This document shows, one piece after another, positions 36,850-49,476 of a DNA stretch of 64,000 nucleotides. Under the pieces are notes generated by a model that was not told the DNA's origin, ran no database searches, and saw only the letters and a list, made by a program, of their open reading frames with translations. The stretch is from Dryas octopetala. Its lineage: Eukaryota; Streptophyta; Magnoliopsida; Rosales; Rosaceae. Within the stretch, counting starts at the first letter, position 1; each line of letters opens with the position of its first letter. Made by a program: the position numbers and the translations under genes. The stretch lies in assembly GCA_963921425.1 (NCBI GenBank), contig OY992837.1, positions 4,189,896 to 4,253,895 on the forward strand, in the 5' to 3' direction.

Positions 36850-37483
36850 GGCAAGGTTTTAAGAGGCAGAGTTGCTTGAGACTTGCAATGTAGCTAGTGT
36901 GTGTTTATGTAAGTAATGCTTGTAAAAAATTTTGAGCCTTACAAGAATGATTTTAAGGTTCATTAGAATAACCAATGCAGACTATGCCTTGGGCAGTGAA
37001 GATTTTCATCACTTTCCTCAACAATTAGTGTGGTTGGGTCTTTTATGGATTTAATGGGCCATTGGCATTTGTTAACAGATGGGTCAGATAGAAAGCAGTA
37101 ATTTCCCTCTAACTAAGCTTTAGTTATCAGAGTAATTTTAATCCGCTATTCTAAGCATCTCGGTGTACACCGTCATGTGTGGTATTATTAATTCACTATA
37201 ACAAAATGCGGTTGCGTTTTGTGCCATTTCACCATAGGTGGTTCGGAGGTCGGTTCCGCGAACCGATTCCACCCCTAAAATTTTTTGATCTCTGTAAATT
37301 ACAGAGATTAAACTCACTGAGTAACTGGCATGCCAGCATGGGTCCCGCAACACCCAACTCCACAACTCAAACCAACAAGTCCAACGTGCACGCAATCAAT
37401 CAAACTAAAAGCATAAAAGTGATCATGGACTGATCAACTTCACCAATCACCAGTACTCATCGCCACTCTTATTCTACGCCGCC
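36850..37483. other. WNK 3' flank and promoter of the next gene
   Basis: No gene seen. CACTATAACAAAATGCGG at 37196 looks like one end of a CACTA-type element, but I could not find the other end. Confidence 0.45.
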
Positions 37484-38610
37484 ATGGCTAACATGCGCTC
37501 AAGGAGCCGTGCAGCGCCACCTCCGTCTCCGATCCCAACCGCCAAAGGCTCGCGCTCTGCATCCAACGAGACCTTCACGCAATTCCTCGACAACTGCCTG
37601 CAAATCCCCGACCTCGCATTGCCGCCTTCTCACCCTTGCGCCGCCGGAAGTACTCGTCATCCCGTCCCCGCCGGCATCGATTTCCGATCACTCTCCACCG
37701 CCTCAATCGCGCGGATTCTCAGCTCGGCCAGGGATTTCGGCGCGTTTTGGATCAGTGGCCATGGAATTTCGGCGGAGGAGCTGAGAACCGTGGTTCGGGA
37801 AGCGGAATCGGTTATCGGAAGCGGTTTCGTTGAGCGTAATGGGAACCGGGAGGAAATTGTATGGGTTCGTGAACATAGTAAACGAACCGAATCGGGCGGA
37901 AATGGCGACTTTTGGTAAGCCGACCCGAAACTCTTATATATCGGGTCATATGAACCCAAGTTTAATGAAGTAGTTATTTTGTTCATCTTGATATGCAGCA
38001 AAAAGATGGAGAAGGTTGCAAGTAAAGTTGAAGCAATTGCAGAAGAAGTGAGTGAAGTTTTGATTGGAAATGCAGAGGAGAAGAGAAGTGAAGGAGGGAC
38101 AGAGTGGGTTGTTAAGTTATACAGATACAATAATAACAAGCAAGAAAATTGTATGGAGCAAAACCCATTAAATGTTTTACAGAATGAGATGGATGATGAT
38201 CATGGTTTATGCCTCTACCTTCCACTTGAGCATTCTCTATTTCACATCCAATCAGAGCGAGGTCCATTTTCTTTTTATGCAGGTCCAGAGAGTCTAGTTG
38301 ACACTATTGGGAAGCAGCTTCAGGTAATAGTTGACTGGGCTAATTGGGCTTGCTCTACTTACATGCCCAAAATTTACTTTGTTTTTCTCATTTTGCATTT
38401 GGAGCCTTGCAGGGATTTAAATGCGTTACAGGGGAAGTGGTGTTTGTACCATACAACAGGGGAAGCCAAGACTACTCTTTCTTCGTACAATCAAAAAAGA
38501 ATCAGTCAAAGAAAGCTTCCATTGCTGATCAAGTCCTCATTGCAGTCATCATCTGTTTGCTGTACAGAATTCTTGTGTTTATATATACACACTACATTAC
38601 AACAACATAG
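37484..38610 (+). CDS. 2OG-Fe(II) oxygenase-like protein lacking iron ligands, with C-terminal membrane helix
   Basis: Exons 37484-37914, 37999-38323 and 38413-38610 join to 317 residues (TTTTG|GTAAGC...ATATGCAG, CAG|GTAATAG...CCTTGCAG). Residues about 65-115 match the N-terminal domain of plant 2OG dioxygenases (GIDFRSLSTASIARILSSARDFGAFWISGHGIS), and CKKMEKVASKVEAIAEEVSEVL matches the long helix before the catalytic core. The part that should be the jelly roll (LCLYLPLEHSLFHIQSERGPFSFYAGPESLVDTIGKQ, in pieces) has no HxD and no distal histidine/RxS that I can identify, so iron and 2-oxoglutarate binding looks lost. The last 25 residues (VLIAVIICLLYRILVFIY) form a transmembrane helix, suggesting a tail-anchored protein. 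Exon 1 is GC-rich, the later exons are not. Likely a pseudoenzyme; function unknown. Confidence 0.75.
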
Positions 38611-39880
38611 ATACAATTGCAGCGGAAAATATTCTTTTATGCTTTTGGGTTTTGGGTGATATATATTGATTGGTTTGCAGGATTTTTCTTCTTCATTTTT
38701 ATCAAAGATCTTATACGAGGATACAATGATGTACAGTGTGGGATCCATGGCGTGAAGGGTTTGGTTTGTTCACAGAGAATTAAATATTTTGTCTTGCTGC
38801 TTTCATTTAGCGAATGATGTTTTGTTACTCAAATATTGTGGATTCCCTATGAATCGCAAAAAATATTACATGGATTATGCAATAAAATTTTTTGTTTTCT
38901 ACTCATCCTTGGGCTATCTTATTTATAGGTGGCAATTTTGTTGATCCCACTTGTATGGGCTAAGCTGCCGAGATGCTATTTATTGTTAAACCAACATATA
39001 TGGGCTACACTCTAGAAGCCGATATCTGCAATTATGCATGTCAACTCGATCAATAAAAAGGAAAATTAAAAAGACCCATTGTCCACCTTTTAAATCCCAC
39101 AATTTTTATTTAATAAATATTTCCAATTTTACCCCTAATTATAAAAAACAGAAAATCAAAAAGAAAACACAGCCCCACCCATCCCACCAATGCTATATTT
39201 GTCTCAACTTTTTCTTCTAACCATTTTGTCTCAACTTATCTAATATTCATACATGAGACTCTAAAAGAAAACGTAAAAAACACATAAAAAAGAAGATAAA
39301 TCTCATACATTGGGAAACAAAAATAAAAAAGAAATAGTTGGGGAATTAAGTATTTTCCAATTAAAAAATATAATGATCCAATAAATCGATCTATAAAGCT
39401 TGTTCTTGTAAAATCGATTTCTCAAGGAACGATATCTAAGAATTCATGCATATATTAGTTCAGGATATTTTGTTTTTTTTTTAATTAGGACATATAAGAT
39501 TTGGGACACTTGGCCAATAGACGATGGAGGAGTCCAATCCTGGGCCAAAAATAAATTAGGGTTGATGTTTGAAATTCCAAAATGGTTCGCATGAGGCCCA
39601 TGATAATATTTATGGAAGTCAGGCCCATAGTTGACAAGATGCACACTTTAAAGGCCCACTATACAAAGAATCCCATAGTTGATCCATTGTTCATGATTGT
39701 GCATTTTGGAAACTACGAAAACAACATTACATGAGTTGGATATATTTTCTTCACCAAAGATTCTTGATTGATTGATATATTTATTGGGTTGACTAAACTA
39801 AAAAGAGTGAAGCTTCGTTTGTCATGAATCATGATAATATGTGTCACGCTACTCTTACAGTTATTAGGTTTTGTTTGGTT

Positions 39881-39927
39881 GAGATGTCACTACTAGCCAA
39901 AAAAAAAAAAAAAGAGATGTCACTATT
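39881..39927 (+). repeat. Poly(A) micro-insert with 14-bp direct repeats
   Basis: GAGATGTCACTACT at 39881-39894 recurs with one change (GAGATGTCACTATT) at 39914-39927. The 19 bases between are AGCC followed by 15 A. Confidence 0.65.
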
Positions 39928-42900
39928 GGCGACCCCATAAGACAAAACAGGTTAAAGGTTTTTGTGAGTCCAGAATTAATTAGATTGAATGTTCACATCA
40001 AAGTACCTTGTATTACGGGTAAATCAGAGAATCCAACTATAATCCCTACACTTTATTGTGGTTGAATTAATTTCAATCATTTCACGTATTAATTCACCAA
40101 TCTATATCAACTAATCTGAAATTTCATCTTGACTAAAGTGCTCTACCCTTATTAAGTAAACCAATTAATTGGGGGCCCATTTTTTCTCCTATATAACAAA
40201 TTATGCATGCTCTGAATCCCTCTAACAAACATGTGATCGCTGACCTATGAAGTAAAAATGAAATAGTACTGTTCCTCCTTGTATAATATAGGAAAAGTCC
40301 TAGCATTCAATGTATAAGAGGATTATGCAGCTTTTACTAATTAAACCCAAAAAGAAAATAAACATAAAGTGCACTGGAATATTTCAATATTAGGTTCAAA
40401 ATTTAGTTAAGAATCAGCTTATAATTATAATAAACATTTAGTTGCTTAATAAGACTTGCTTTTGGAGTTGTTAAAAAATGAGTAATTATCAATGGTTAAT
40501 GTAATGTGTAATCAAGATCATTCATGCATGGTAATTTAATTACCATGTACACCCCTTTTCCATGTCCCTAAAACTCTAAAAGCAAAGATCACCAGCCACC
40601 GACAAGTGGGAGCATATAAAACTATTTGTGATTGATCACTCCAACCAGTATTGAATGATTGGATACTGTATATACATAATACATCAAGTACTATAAGACC
40701 CCCCAAGAAAATCATGAAATAGTTCCCAAAGTACATACAATTCCCATAGGAAATCTTGAGGTTGATATCTGCATGCAGCCTCACACTCACATTCACCACA
40801 TACCCATATGGATTCAACTGCTACTTTTGTGTTTGGTAGCTGACTATAATGACGTGCCCAAATCTTGAGCCCAAATGTCGTTTTCGTTTGTTTCATTGGG
40901 CGCGCGCAAGTGGTGGTGGGGATGGTAAAAATTAAGTTTTTGATTTGTAGATGGTAAAAAGTTAACAACAGTGAGATGAAATTTGGGACTACACTACAGA
41001 ACAACACAACACGACACAAGAGACAACACCATCTAGAACAGACATGCGCACGCACATGAGAGCTTATAGTCAGCTAGCGTATATACTCTTTATTTCTCAA
41101 AAGATTTGCTGTCTCCTTCTACACGTGGTGCATTTGTCTTATCTTACAACATATATAAATGCATGGTAACTTGGACGACCAAATTAATTTCTTCTCTTCC
41201 TTGGGCTACGTACGTAGGTGTGCCTAAGTGATCGAGTTAACGATCCTCACATAATTAACGTACGTTAAGTAGATTTTAGAGTAAAGTGTATAGCAATGCC
41301 ATGCTAGCTAGCTAGGTCTATATGTTTGTTACTCAGTTGCTTGTATTGTAGCCTTGTAGGGCCGCTCTACCAATAGGACGGTGAAGGCCCATATTAGTTA
41401 AAGAAAGAATAATGTACGTAGGGATGAATAGTGATGTCAAAATTCTTGCATATATATATATAATTATATATATATATATAATGAGCAATCCACATCTCAT
41501 CATGACAAATACGGAAAAGTCTAGCTTGTTAGGTTCTCATCAAATGCTTGTAGGAAGGATCCATCAACGATCCATCTTGAATCGCAAAATTGCATGTGTC
41601 GATAAATCAACCTCATCGATTGACCCGTACGTCAATGATCCTTATGCTTTCAGGAATTAATGATCATGTGTTCATGTCCTCTTTTAATGTGTCGGCTTAA
41701 CCACCCATCGATAACATTTAATGACAACCAATATTCTTCTTATTTGTTAACCTCTTTGAATGGGTTGAGTTCAAACACATTCGGATCGGATAAGCGAATT
41801 TTTGTGTGGATTTTGTTACTAGTTTGTGATTCTGCTGAGAGTTATCCATCCATTTTCGACTCAGAATTTCCTTCATAATGTTTTTTCATCTTTGGGGATT
41901 TTAGTATTTTAGGATTCTTCTTGTTAATTAGTTTTAGTCTTACGTTGTTAGGGCTCATGTCATGTTTCAAAATTTGAGTATTTGATATGAAATTACTGAG
42001 CAATTGGTAGAAAAACTCATCACATTACATTTGTTCATATATCTTAAGGTTTAACATTTTCAATATTGATTGAATATACTCACTCCAGTTGTTTGGTCTA
42101 ACAATATAGAATATACTCTCAACAACATCATTTGAAATATACATATGTATCTTTTGTACGTCAAAATGTCAAATGGTTGAGCTAGAAACAGTCATTCACG
42201 CATTGTACAACATAATGTAAATGTATATGAATAGAGTATATCAGTATTTGAAAAGTGTTGAATAGAGTAGTTGTATCATGTGTATTCAATCTTACTGCAC
42301 TATGTGTTCTATTTATTTTAAAAATTTATATTTGATATAAAATAAGATACATACTTATATAGTATTAGATGTCGTACAACGCGTAACATCACTACCCAAT
42401 CAAGAATTTCTTGCCTATGTATGCATAACTTAGGTAATGAATTATATATAAGCTAGAAAACAAAAACAGAACAAGAAAATGTATGGGACTGGCATGCAAC
42501 AAATTAGAGGACAAGGCAGTAGCTAGATAGTCATCAGTATTCAGTAGTCATGCACACGTACGTGGTGTATAGATTTGTTAATTAAACGCACGTATGCTGT
42601 GCAATAATTGAAATATAGGGTGGTAGCCCCTATGATTGTTGTGCCTTGCAATCACCAAATGAATAATAAACTAGCTGAGGCCTGAGGCCTGTCTAGCTAC
42701 GACAAATATATAGCTCAGAGGCTCAGCTACGTGGTACATAACATGACAATGGCGACGACAAAGAAATTAAAACAAACCCAGAATCTACGGATATTGTTGT
42801 GCTGATTGTATACGCCATCGACCCTTTCCTCAGTTCCTGTCCTTTGACTGTCTTTCCCTTGCGGCTCGCCAACACCCCCTGCCAACATTTAATCTCAACC

Positions 42901-44567
42901 GTCCACTGATGACTGATCCATCGTTGAATCATTGTAAAATGATTCTCTATTCATATTCATATTATCTTATATACCCAGAGCCCATACCTTAAATATCGGC
43001 TTGTGGGGTTGGCTCAAGATTGAAAACGTAACGTGCTCATATATTATTCTACATTTTAGGCCATTCATTGAAACAACAGTTCTGGTTTTTTAATCAAGGA
43101 AATGAGTTTTATTAGATATGTATTTAACAAATTTAGTATGGCATTCTTTAGTGTCTAGAATTAAATTGGATAGAGTAATTAACTATATTTAATATATATT
43201 GAAGGAAGAATATGAATGACTTGCACGAAGAAAATAGATTAATCAAAAGGAATTGATATCTAAAATACACACCAAATTTAATCATTTAATATATTTAATC
43301 TAATTTTAAGTACGAAACAAAACTTACGTGTAATATTATAATTGACGCGGGGTACACTCCATGTACAAATAGTTTTTTGTTTCTTAGTTGCAATCTTTAT
43401 ACAATATTTCTTAATTGCAATAGGGTGGGAGATCGATAGTAACAGATGCATGCACTAACTTTAATTTTCTCTTGTTTTTTGTTGTTTTGAGGCGATATCA
43501 ACCAAAGTAGTTACATGTTTTATCCTATTCATGATTTAAGAAATATATATATATATTGACATGTATGTACGAATGAAATTTACATAATGTTTTGTTGTTC
43601 TTTTCTGGTTATTATGTGATCCAAATAAAATACATTTGTGGTTGCAGAATTTCAAAGGTGGTGCCAGTGTGTTTTGTTGACTCTTCAACAATTTTCTATC
43701 TTACATGTCCTAGTCTTAAAATAAATAGCTAGGCTAGGTAGCTGTAGCTAAAGTTTTGGTGGGTTAATTGTTACATCGAACTTTTACCATGCCAATATAC
43801 TGTTTTGGTACATCTTTGTCTCGCATTCAATTTTTAATGTTAACCCCAAAAGAAGTTATTATATATGGAGCTCTTTTAGCTCTTGAACTGAGGAGGGAAC
43901 AAAGACTAGGCCTTTCGGGACTACTTGCCATTTTCTTGGTGGTCTGCAAAAACAAAGCGTTTGGGTTTCTGTAAGCTAAGGCTAACAATAGTCCAATTTA
44001 ATATTGCAATGCGTGTAAGAAGGTTTTGTTTGGTGGGAGATTTGTGATAATAAGGGGTTAATAGTCATAGCAATTAGTAAAGCTTGTCGTGATTCCAATT
44101 GCAAAATTCAAAAGTCAATGGAGAATAAGCAAAGTCTTAATTAAAGTCTTGTTACAGAAATAAATTGAAACCGCAAAGTTAGGGACTTGTACAGTTGTAC
44201 GAATAAATTCAATTAAGATAATGCATGCTCTGCTTTGCTTTTTCTCATGGCAAGTGTGTGAAGCTTGAAACTCATTGTCCCAGAAAGACACTACACCAGT
44301 TGTGGTGCTTTCTTTTCATGGATTGGTTAAAACTGTTACTGCCACACAAAAGAAGTCATTTAATCTTGCACAAACTGCAGGTCCCATATCATAAAAAAAA
44401 CATATACACAGCAAGCTCACCAATAGTTGTGTCTTTCACCAAATCATTCAGTCAGGTCCATATATATTAACCAAACATGAAATCCTCTTTGATAGCCTGC
44501 ATGATTCTCTTTTAATAAATTGCCCTGCATCCAAGGCTTGAAAGGTTACATTGCTTTTGAAATATTC

Positions 44568-44622
44568 GAAGTAACTTTACTTTCAACCAAAAAAAAAAAA
44601 AAAAAGAAGTAACTTTTACTTT
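44568..44622 (+). repeat. Poly(A) micro-insert with 16-bp direct repeats
   Basis: GAAGTAACTTTACTTT at 44568-44583 recurs with one extra T at 44606-44622. The 22 bases between are CAACC followed by 17 A. Confidence 0.65.
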
Positions 44623-45576
44623 TTGAAAAATCAAAGTTCAACAGTTCACATAGGGTCGATCTAGGCTCTATAACAAAGCTTTTGCAATGGCCAGTCCCAG
44701 CAAAATTTGAATCTCACAGTCCCTTTTTAATGTTAACAAAATGCTTTCTAGTTTTTAAATGATGTATGGCTCTTCAATCACCTCTGAAGCAACTGAACTT
44801 CTGGCTTTTCCTCTCTTTCCAGAAATGGGAGGCAGAGTCTGAAGGCTTAAGAACAAAGTGCCAGAAGGAGACCGGGGAAGAAAGACTTGAAAACATGAAT
44901 GTTGTCCTCAAAGTGTATCTTCTTTTTGGAGGAAAAAAAAAAAAAAACAAACAAAATTAAGTTTGATGGGATAAGCTGTCAGTGATCTTTTGTACATGGG
45001 GATGGGGTCCTCCTTAATCAATTTTTGTGTATAGTTTCCAATATCATACCCAAATTGGTCGGGTCCATGAAAATACTCAAATTCAGATACCAAAAACTAT
45101 GCCCTCTTGCTTTCTGTGGGATGAAGACACAACATAACCATGACACAAGATAACAACACTCACACACAGTCACACACCCTTTTACCATTTGGTCCTCAGA
45201 AAGATTGTCACTAACTTTAACATAACATGGACAAAACCCCATTTCCAATTTCAGTTACAGAAAGACAAGAAACTTACCTTGTCAAGATTACATGTCAATA
45301 ACTACATGGTCTGAAGTCTGAACAGATAGGAACAATATCTCTATAAATTAGTTCTTGTGAACATAACTAAATTTTGCTAAAATACACATCTTTTTTTTCT
45401 AATTGCAATAAAATTCCAGCAAGAACATTTTCATAACTAGTTGATTGTCTTATAAAGATTGGAAATTGGAACTTCTGCATGCATGTTTGGACTGTACTCA
45501 ACTAAAATAACATGTAGTAAGAAGATTCATTAGAAACAGACAAAGATATACAGTTCAGTTTTGGGGAAAATTTTAA

Positions 45577-46800
45577 TTACTTGGACTGAATGTCAGTGAG
45601 ATCAAGCCAGATTTGCTTGAACACCTTGATAATGAGCTCATGGTATTCATCTGAATTCAATGAAAGATAACATGCAAGAAGATCTTCCAAGTCCTTTGAT
45701 GCCTTGATGTTGTTCTCCATAATCATCTCCACCATTGACTCCCTGAAATCCCTCTGAGGATCAAACGAGGACTTCACAATTGCAAAGCTATCAGAGAGGC
45801 TCTTCTTTGATGAAGTCGAAGACACATTCCTTCTTCCATGGCCCTGATTAAGCCTTCTGCTTGCAATTCTTGGAGAATTAAGCCGAAGCCTGACTCCTGG
45901 AGAAGCAGTACTCGAAGAAATTCTTCTAACAGAGCTGGTTCTTTGTTGTTCTTTGAGAGACCCATCTTCATTTCTGTCCTGAAATTTAGCAGAGCTTCTT
46001 CTCTGCCTGCTTGGCTCCTTGTTGGTCTCTTTCTTCTTCTTCACATCGCTCACCATGTCACTGAATTTGGGTGGCTTGGTTATAATTGGAGCAAGTTCAA
46101 GCTCGGAAAACGAATATAACCCATCTGGTATATCCAATTTCCTACTCAGAGACGCCTTATCCACGTCGATAACGATGTCCTTCTCATTAGCATCGACACA
46201 ATTAGAGCTTGAGAGTGAAACCATACCATCAAATGTTTCAGTGGCAAGGACACGGTCGCACCTGAATTCAGGTTCATCATGAAGCACTGGTGGCTCTGGT
46301 GAGCTATCAAAACCTGAAGAAGAAAAAGACCAGTACTCCGGCGGGGAATCCAATTTGGCCCAAACGGATTCAATGGTTGCGCGGCAGCTACAACCGGCCG
46401 AAACAGAGGAAGTGACAGCAGGGTTAGGAACAGAGGACCTGGTGTTAATTCTTTTGTGGACTAATTTCTGTTTGGAAGATTTTCTTGGTGGGTCATGGAA
46501 TTGGGTGGTGTTTGAGGCTTTTGGGTTTGTGGGGGAGGAGTTGTTGAATCTGTCACCTGGGATACCAAGCTCTCTTGTGAAGTAATAAGATTTTCTTGAA
46601 TGAAGACATTGATGGTGGTGGGGGTGGTGATGGTGGGGTACTAATTGCTTTGGTTTTGATGTTGTGGTTGAAGCAAATGTGGGTTGTTTTTTCTTCTTTG
46701 AATGAGAGGTGGTCTTCTTTCTGGGCTTGCTCATGTCCTTGAGCTTGTAAAACCAAGAATTGGGCATCATATCTGATAAACTAAACTTGTAGTTACCCAT
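45577..46800 (-). CDS. OVATE family protein (OFP), transcriptional repressor
   Basis: Intronless, 407 residues. The N-terminus MGNYKFSLSDMMPNSWFYKL is the conserved DNA-binding-type start of the OFP1-5 clade, followed by a basic stretch (KPRKKTTSHSKKKK) that may serve as a nuclear signal and a His-rich run (HHHHPHHH). The middle is Ser-rich and disordered. The C-terminal OVATE domain is at about residues 335-402: SFAIVKSSFDPQRDFRESM then VEMIMENNIKASKDLEDLL and ACYLSLNSDEYHELIIKVFKQIW. OFPs repress transcription together with KNOX/BELL homeodomain proteins and TRM partners, and influence organ shape and secondary wall formation. The gene stands alone, with GA/CT-rich sequence in its 5' leader (46825-46910). 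Confidence 0.92.
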   Translation of the reverse strand: MGNYKFSLSDMMPNSWFYKLKDMSKPRKKTTSHSKKKKQPTFASTTTSKPKQLVPHHHHPHHHQCLHSRKSYYFTRELGIPGDRFNNSSPTNPKASNTTQFHDPPRKSSKQKLVHKRINTRSSVPNPAVTSSVSAGCSCRATIESVWAKLDSPPEYWSFSSSGFDSSPEPPVLHDEPEFRCDRVLATETFDGMVSLSSSNCVDANEKDIVIDVDKASLSRKLDIPDGLYSFSELELAPIITKPPKFSDMVSDVKKKKETNKEPSRQRRSSAKFQDRNEDGSLKEQQRTSSVRRISSSTASPGVRLRLNSPRIASRRLNQGHGRRNVSSTSSKKSLSDSFAIVKSSFDPQRDFRESMVEMIMENNIKASKDLEDLLACYLSLNSDEYHELIIKVFKQIWLDLTDIQSK

Positions 46801-48597
46801 AACCAGACACCACCTCTGTTTCTCTCTTTCTCTCTGTAATGTGTGAAAGAAAGAAAGAAAGAAATGTGTGAAAGAAAGAAGTAATAGATGGCTTTAGCAC
46901 TCACTCTCTCTCTCCTTTTTGGAGTGCTTATTGAAGAGTCTGAAGACAGATAAATAAAGGGCAGGCTTTTGGAAATTTGGAGGTAAAGGGTATGGTGGGG
47001 TCCACAAAGCAAGAGGAAAAAGTTATTATAAAGGAAAGGGAATTGGGGCCAGGTTGGTAAATTGCCATCCTAATCACCAACCCAAAAACAAATTTTGTCA
47101 TCGTATAATGATTACTAATTTGTTTACTTCTTTAACTGCCCTGCTGTAAGGCTGTAAATGATTCTCTAATTGAAGTCTAGGCTGTATGACTGACTGTGTG
47201 TGGTGTGTCTGTGAACTGTGTGTGTTATTTATCGTGACTGGAGGTTTTTCTCTCTCAGTTATCGTACTACGGCTTATCAGGGTCTTCCATATTTTTTCCA
47301 ATTACCAACCATTCTGTCAAAGTGGCTTGCATGCAGATGCAGGGCTGGGCCCTAACCAAAGGGGACCCAATGTGATTTCCTTGGCCTCTACATTATCACA
47401 TATGACAATTCACATAATCACATACTACCTCGGGCAGCTTCTATGTTAGAATGAGTACCCTTGGGAACCTTGATAAGATTTACTGCTCATTCACCTCCAT
47501 AAGTAACAGACACACAATATACAATTTTGTCCTACAATGGCATCAACTCACTCAACTCATATCAAGCAGCAGTATATATATGTCCAAATTTTTTATTATT
47601 GTCAATCAAATTCAAGGGATATTTTTTGTAAAGAACAAAAAGACAGAAAGCTTATAAAGAAGCTTTTTTCCCTGTGACTCGGCATTATATATACCTCCAA
47701 GATAGAAAATTGTGAGTGACCCATCAACGTAGATTGTATATCAGTTGTCTCTGCTCGCATTATATGTACTTGTTTTCTTCCTTGGTGCTCTGTTTTTAGT
47801 TGTTGTTACTCTCCTTGGGCTTTAATGGGGGGGAAAATGGCCCATGTGTGTTCCATCATCCAAATCCAACCCAAATAGAAAGCCCAGCAGCCCAAAAGTA
47901 ACAACAAAATCCTCCATGAAGTTCAAACTCTAAGAGCAGATGGACAATTTAGGCTCAGATAAGGCAGCTGTTCTCTTACTCCAGCTAAGCAATCATGAAG
48001 AGCAAATGGGTTTGATAAGAGGCTTGAGATAACAAAGTAGTAGAACTATGTCTTGTGTGATGTTGGAGGCTTAACCTTTCATTTTCCGAATGCCAAACAT
48101 CAATCAAAAGGTGACCCATGATTCATGATAACGATGTTTATGTCCAAACGCGTTGTGTAGTTTTTCAGTGTTATAGTATGCCATATATAGCTGAGTCAAG
48201 AAATGTACAAAATGCAGACCTACACTACACATTAAAGCAGATAGCAGAGAGCAGAGAGCAGATCGAGGACGTTCACGCCCACCTTGCTTTTCTCGGTGGC
48301 CAATTCCTGAAGACGACCAGTCGATCGACCGCTACTGCATATATGGGACATTTTTGTAAGGCTACAGAGAGTGCTTAATGCCATGCATGGGTTTGCTTCA
48401 CATTGAGGGTTTCAGTCCCATAAAATCTGGTCAAATGGTCCCCTTTCTGAGTGGGTCTGAGAGCAAAAGGACCAAACCACCAACAGCGAAGTGGGGCGGG
48501 GACCAACTGGAATTTTGTCCCTCTCAGGACATGTAGTAGTTTATGACACTTGTTTGTATGTGAGGGGAGGACAAGGAGATAACTCCAGGCTAATGGC

Positions 48598-48630
<33 letters not shown>

Positions 48631-49476
48631 TAATGTATTATCCTCTAGTAGATGTGTGTGAATAGTGAAGGCCTTGCCAGGGAATGTTGGTCGAGCAAAT
48701 GCAGTATGGCTAAGACAGCCTAGCCTTGGGTCCAATTTAGGTTGAGCCATCCATCGCTGTCCTCAATTCGGTGGTAAGATCACGACAAAAGCCCATTACA
48801 CTTCACACTTTACCGCCCCAAATAAAGCTAAAAAATGAAGCGGCCCTTGTAGTAAAATTCGAGCTTGGACTTGGGCTGAGCACAACTCATCAGAGGAAAA
48901 TTCTAAAAGTATCCATTGTTTGCTTTCTACACTCCACGTGTTCAATCATTATTGTTCGCTTTGTAAGACTTCTCATATATATTTAGAAAACAAGCAATGG
49001 GGTTCTTTTACAATTTTCCCTCATTGGATTCTCCGAATGGACCGACTCACCATTTTGGTTCTTAGATCAAAAGGAATGTCTCGCTGAACACGGAAACTTT
49101 AATGGAAATAGGCAAGAATGTGTTGGAGATTTTAATGGGGCGGTCACCTTATATCTCTTTGGTCATGTTCATCGTCTACATATTACAAACCACTTTAACC
49201 CCACTTCACATGTTACAAAAGAGCCAATTAAGCTGGCCTTCGTGGCCAAAAAAAAGAAAAAGAAAAAAACGCTGGCCTTAGTTCATTTGTCTTCTACTTT
49301 GTAAAGGAAATGCACGACCAAAAATAAGATGGTGAACAAAAGAATTTAATGTGAAATGGAAGAAAAATATAAAGAATGAATGAGATTTTCATCTATCGCA
49401 CGTCGGTACGTACAAGAATTTGAAAAATTACTATGAACATACAGTTTACAAATTCAACGAAACGAAAACACCAAAC
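46801..49476. other. Intergenic between OFP and U-box genes
   Basis: No gene seen. It holds GAAA repeats (46849-46880), an AT/GT compound microsatellite at 48598-48630 and the poly(A) micro-insert at 49232-49279. Confidence 0.55.
49232..49279 (+). repeat. TGGCC-poly(A) micro-insert with 9-bp direct repeats
   Basis: GCTGGCCTT at 49232-49240 recurs exactly at 49271-49279. The 30 bases between are CGTGGCC followed by an A-rich tail interrupted by single G. Confidence 0.7.

Larger units (their letters stand above)
38611..45576. other. Long intergenic stretch, no gene supported
   Basis: About 7 kb of AT-rich DNA with AT repeats (41450-41480, 43540-43556), two poly(A) micro-inserts (39881-39927, 44568-44622) and an old inverted-repeat element near 43130-43325. 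Short open frames, including a 123-codon one on the minus strand at 40684-41055, have no recognisable domain. Confidence 0.55.

Noticed and set aside
40684-41055. 123-codon frame on the minus strand
   Set aside because: Cys-rich start but no domain, no partner exons and composition like surrounding intergenic DNA.
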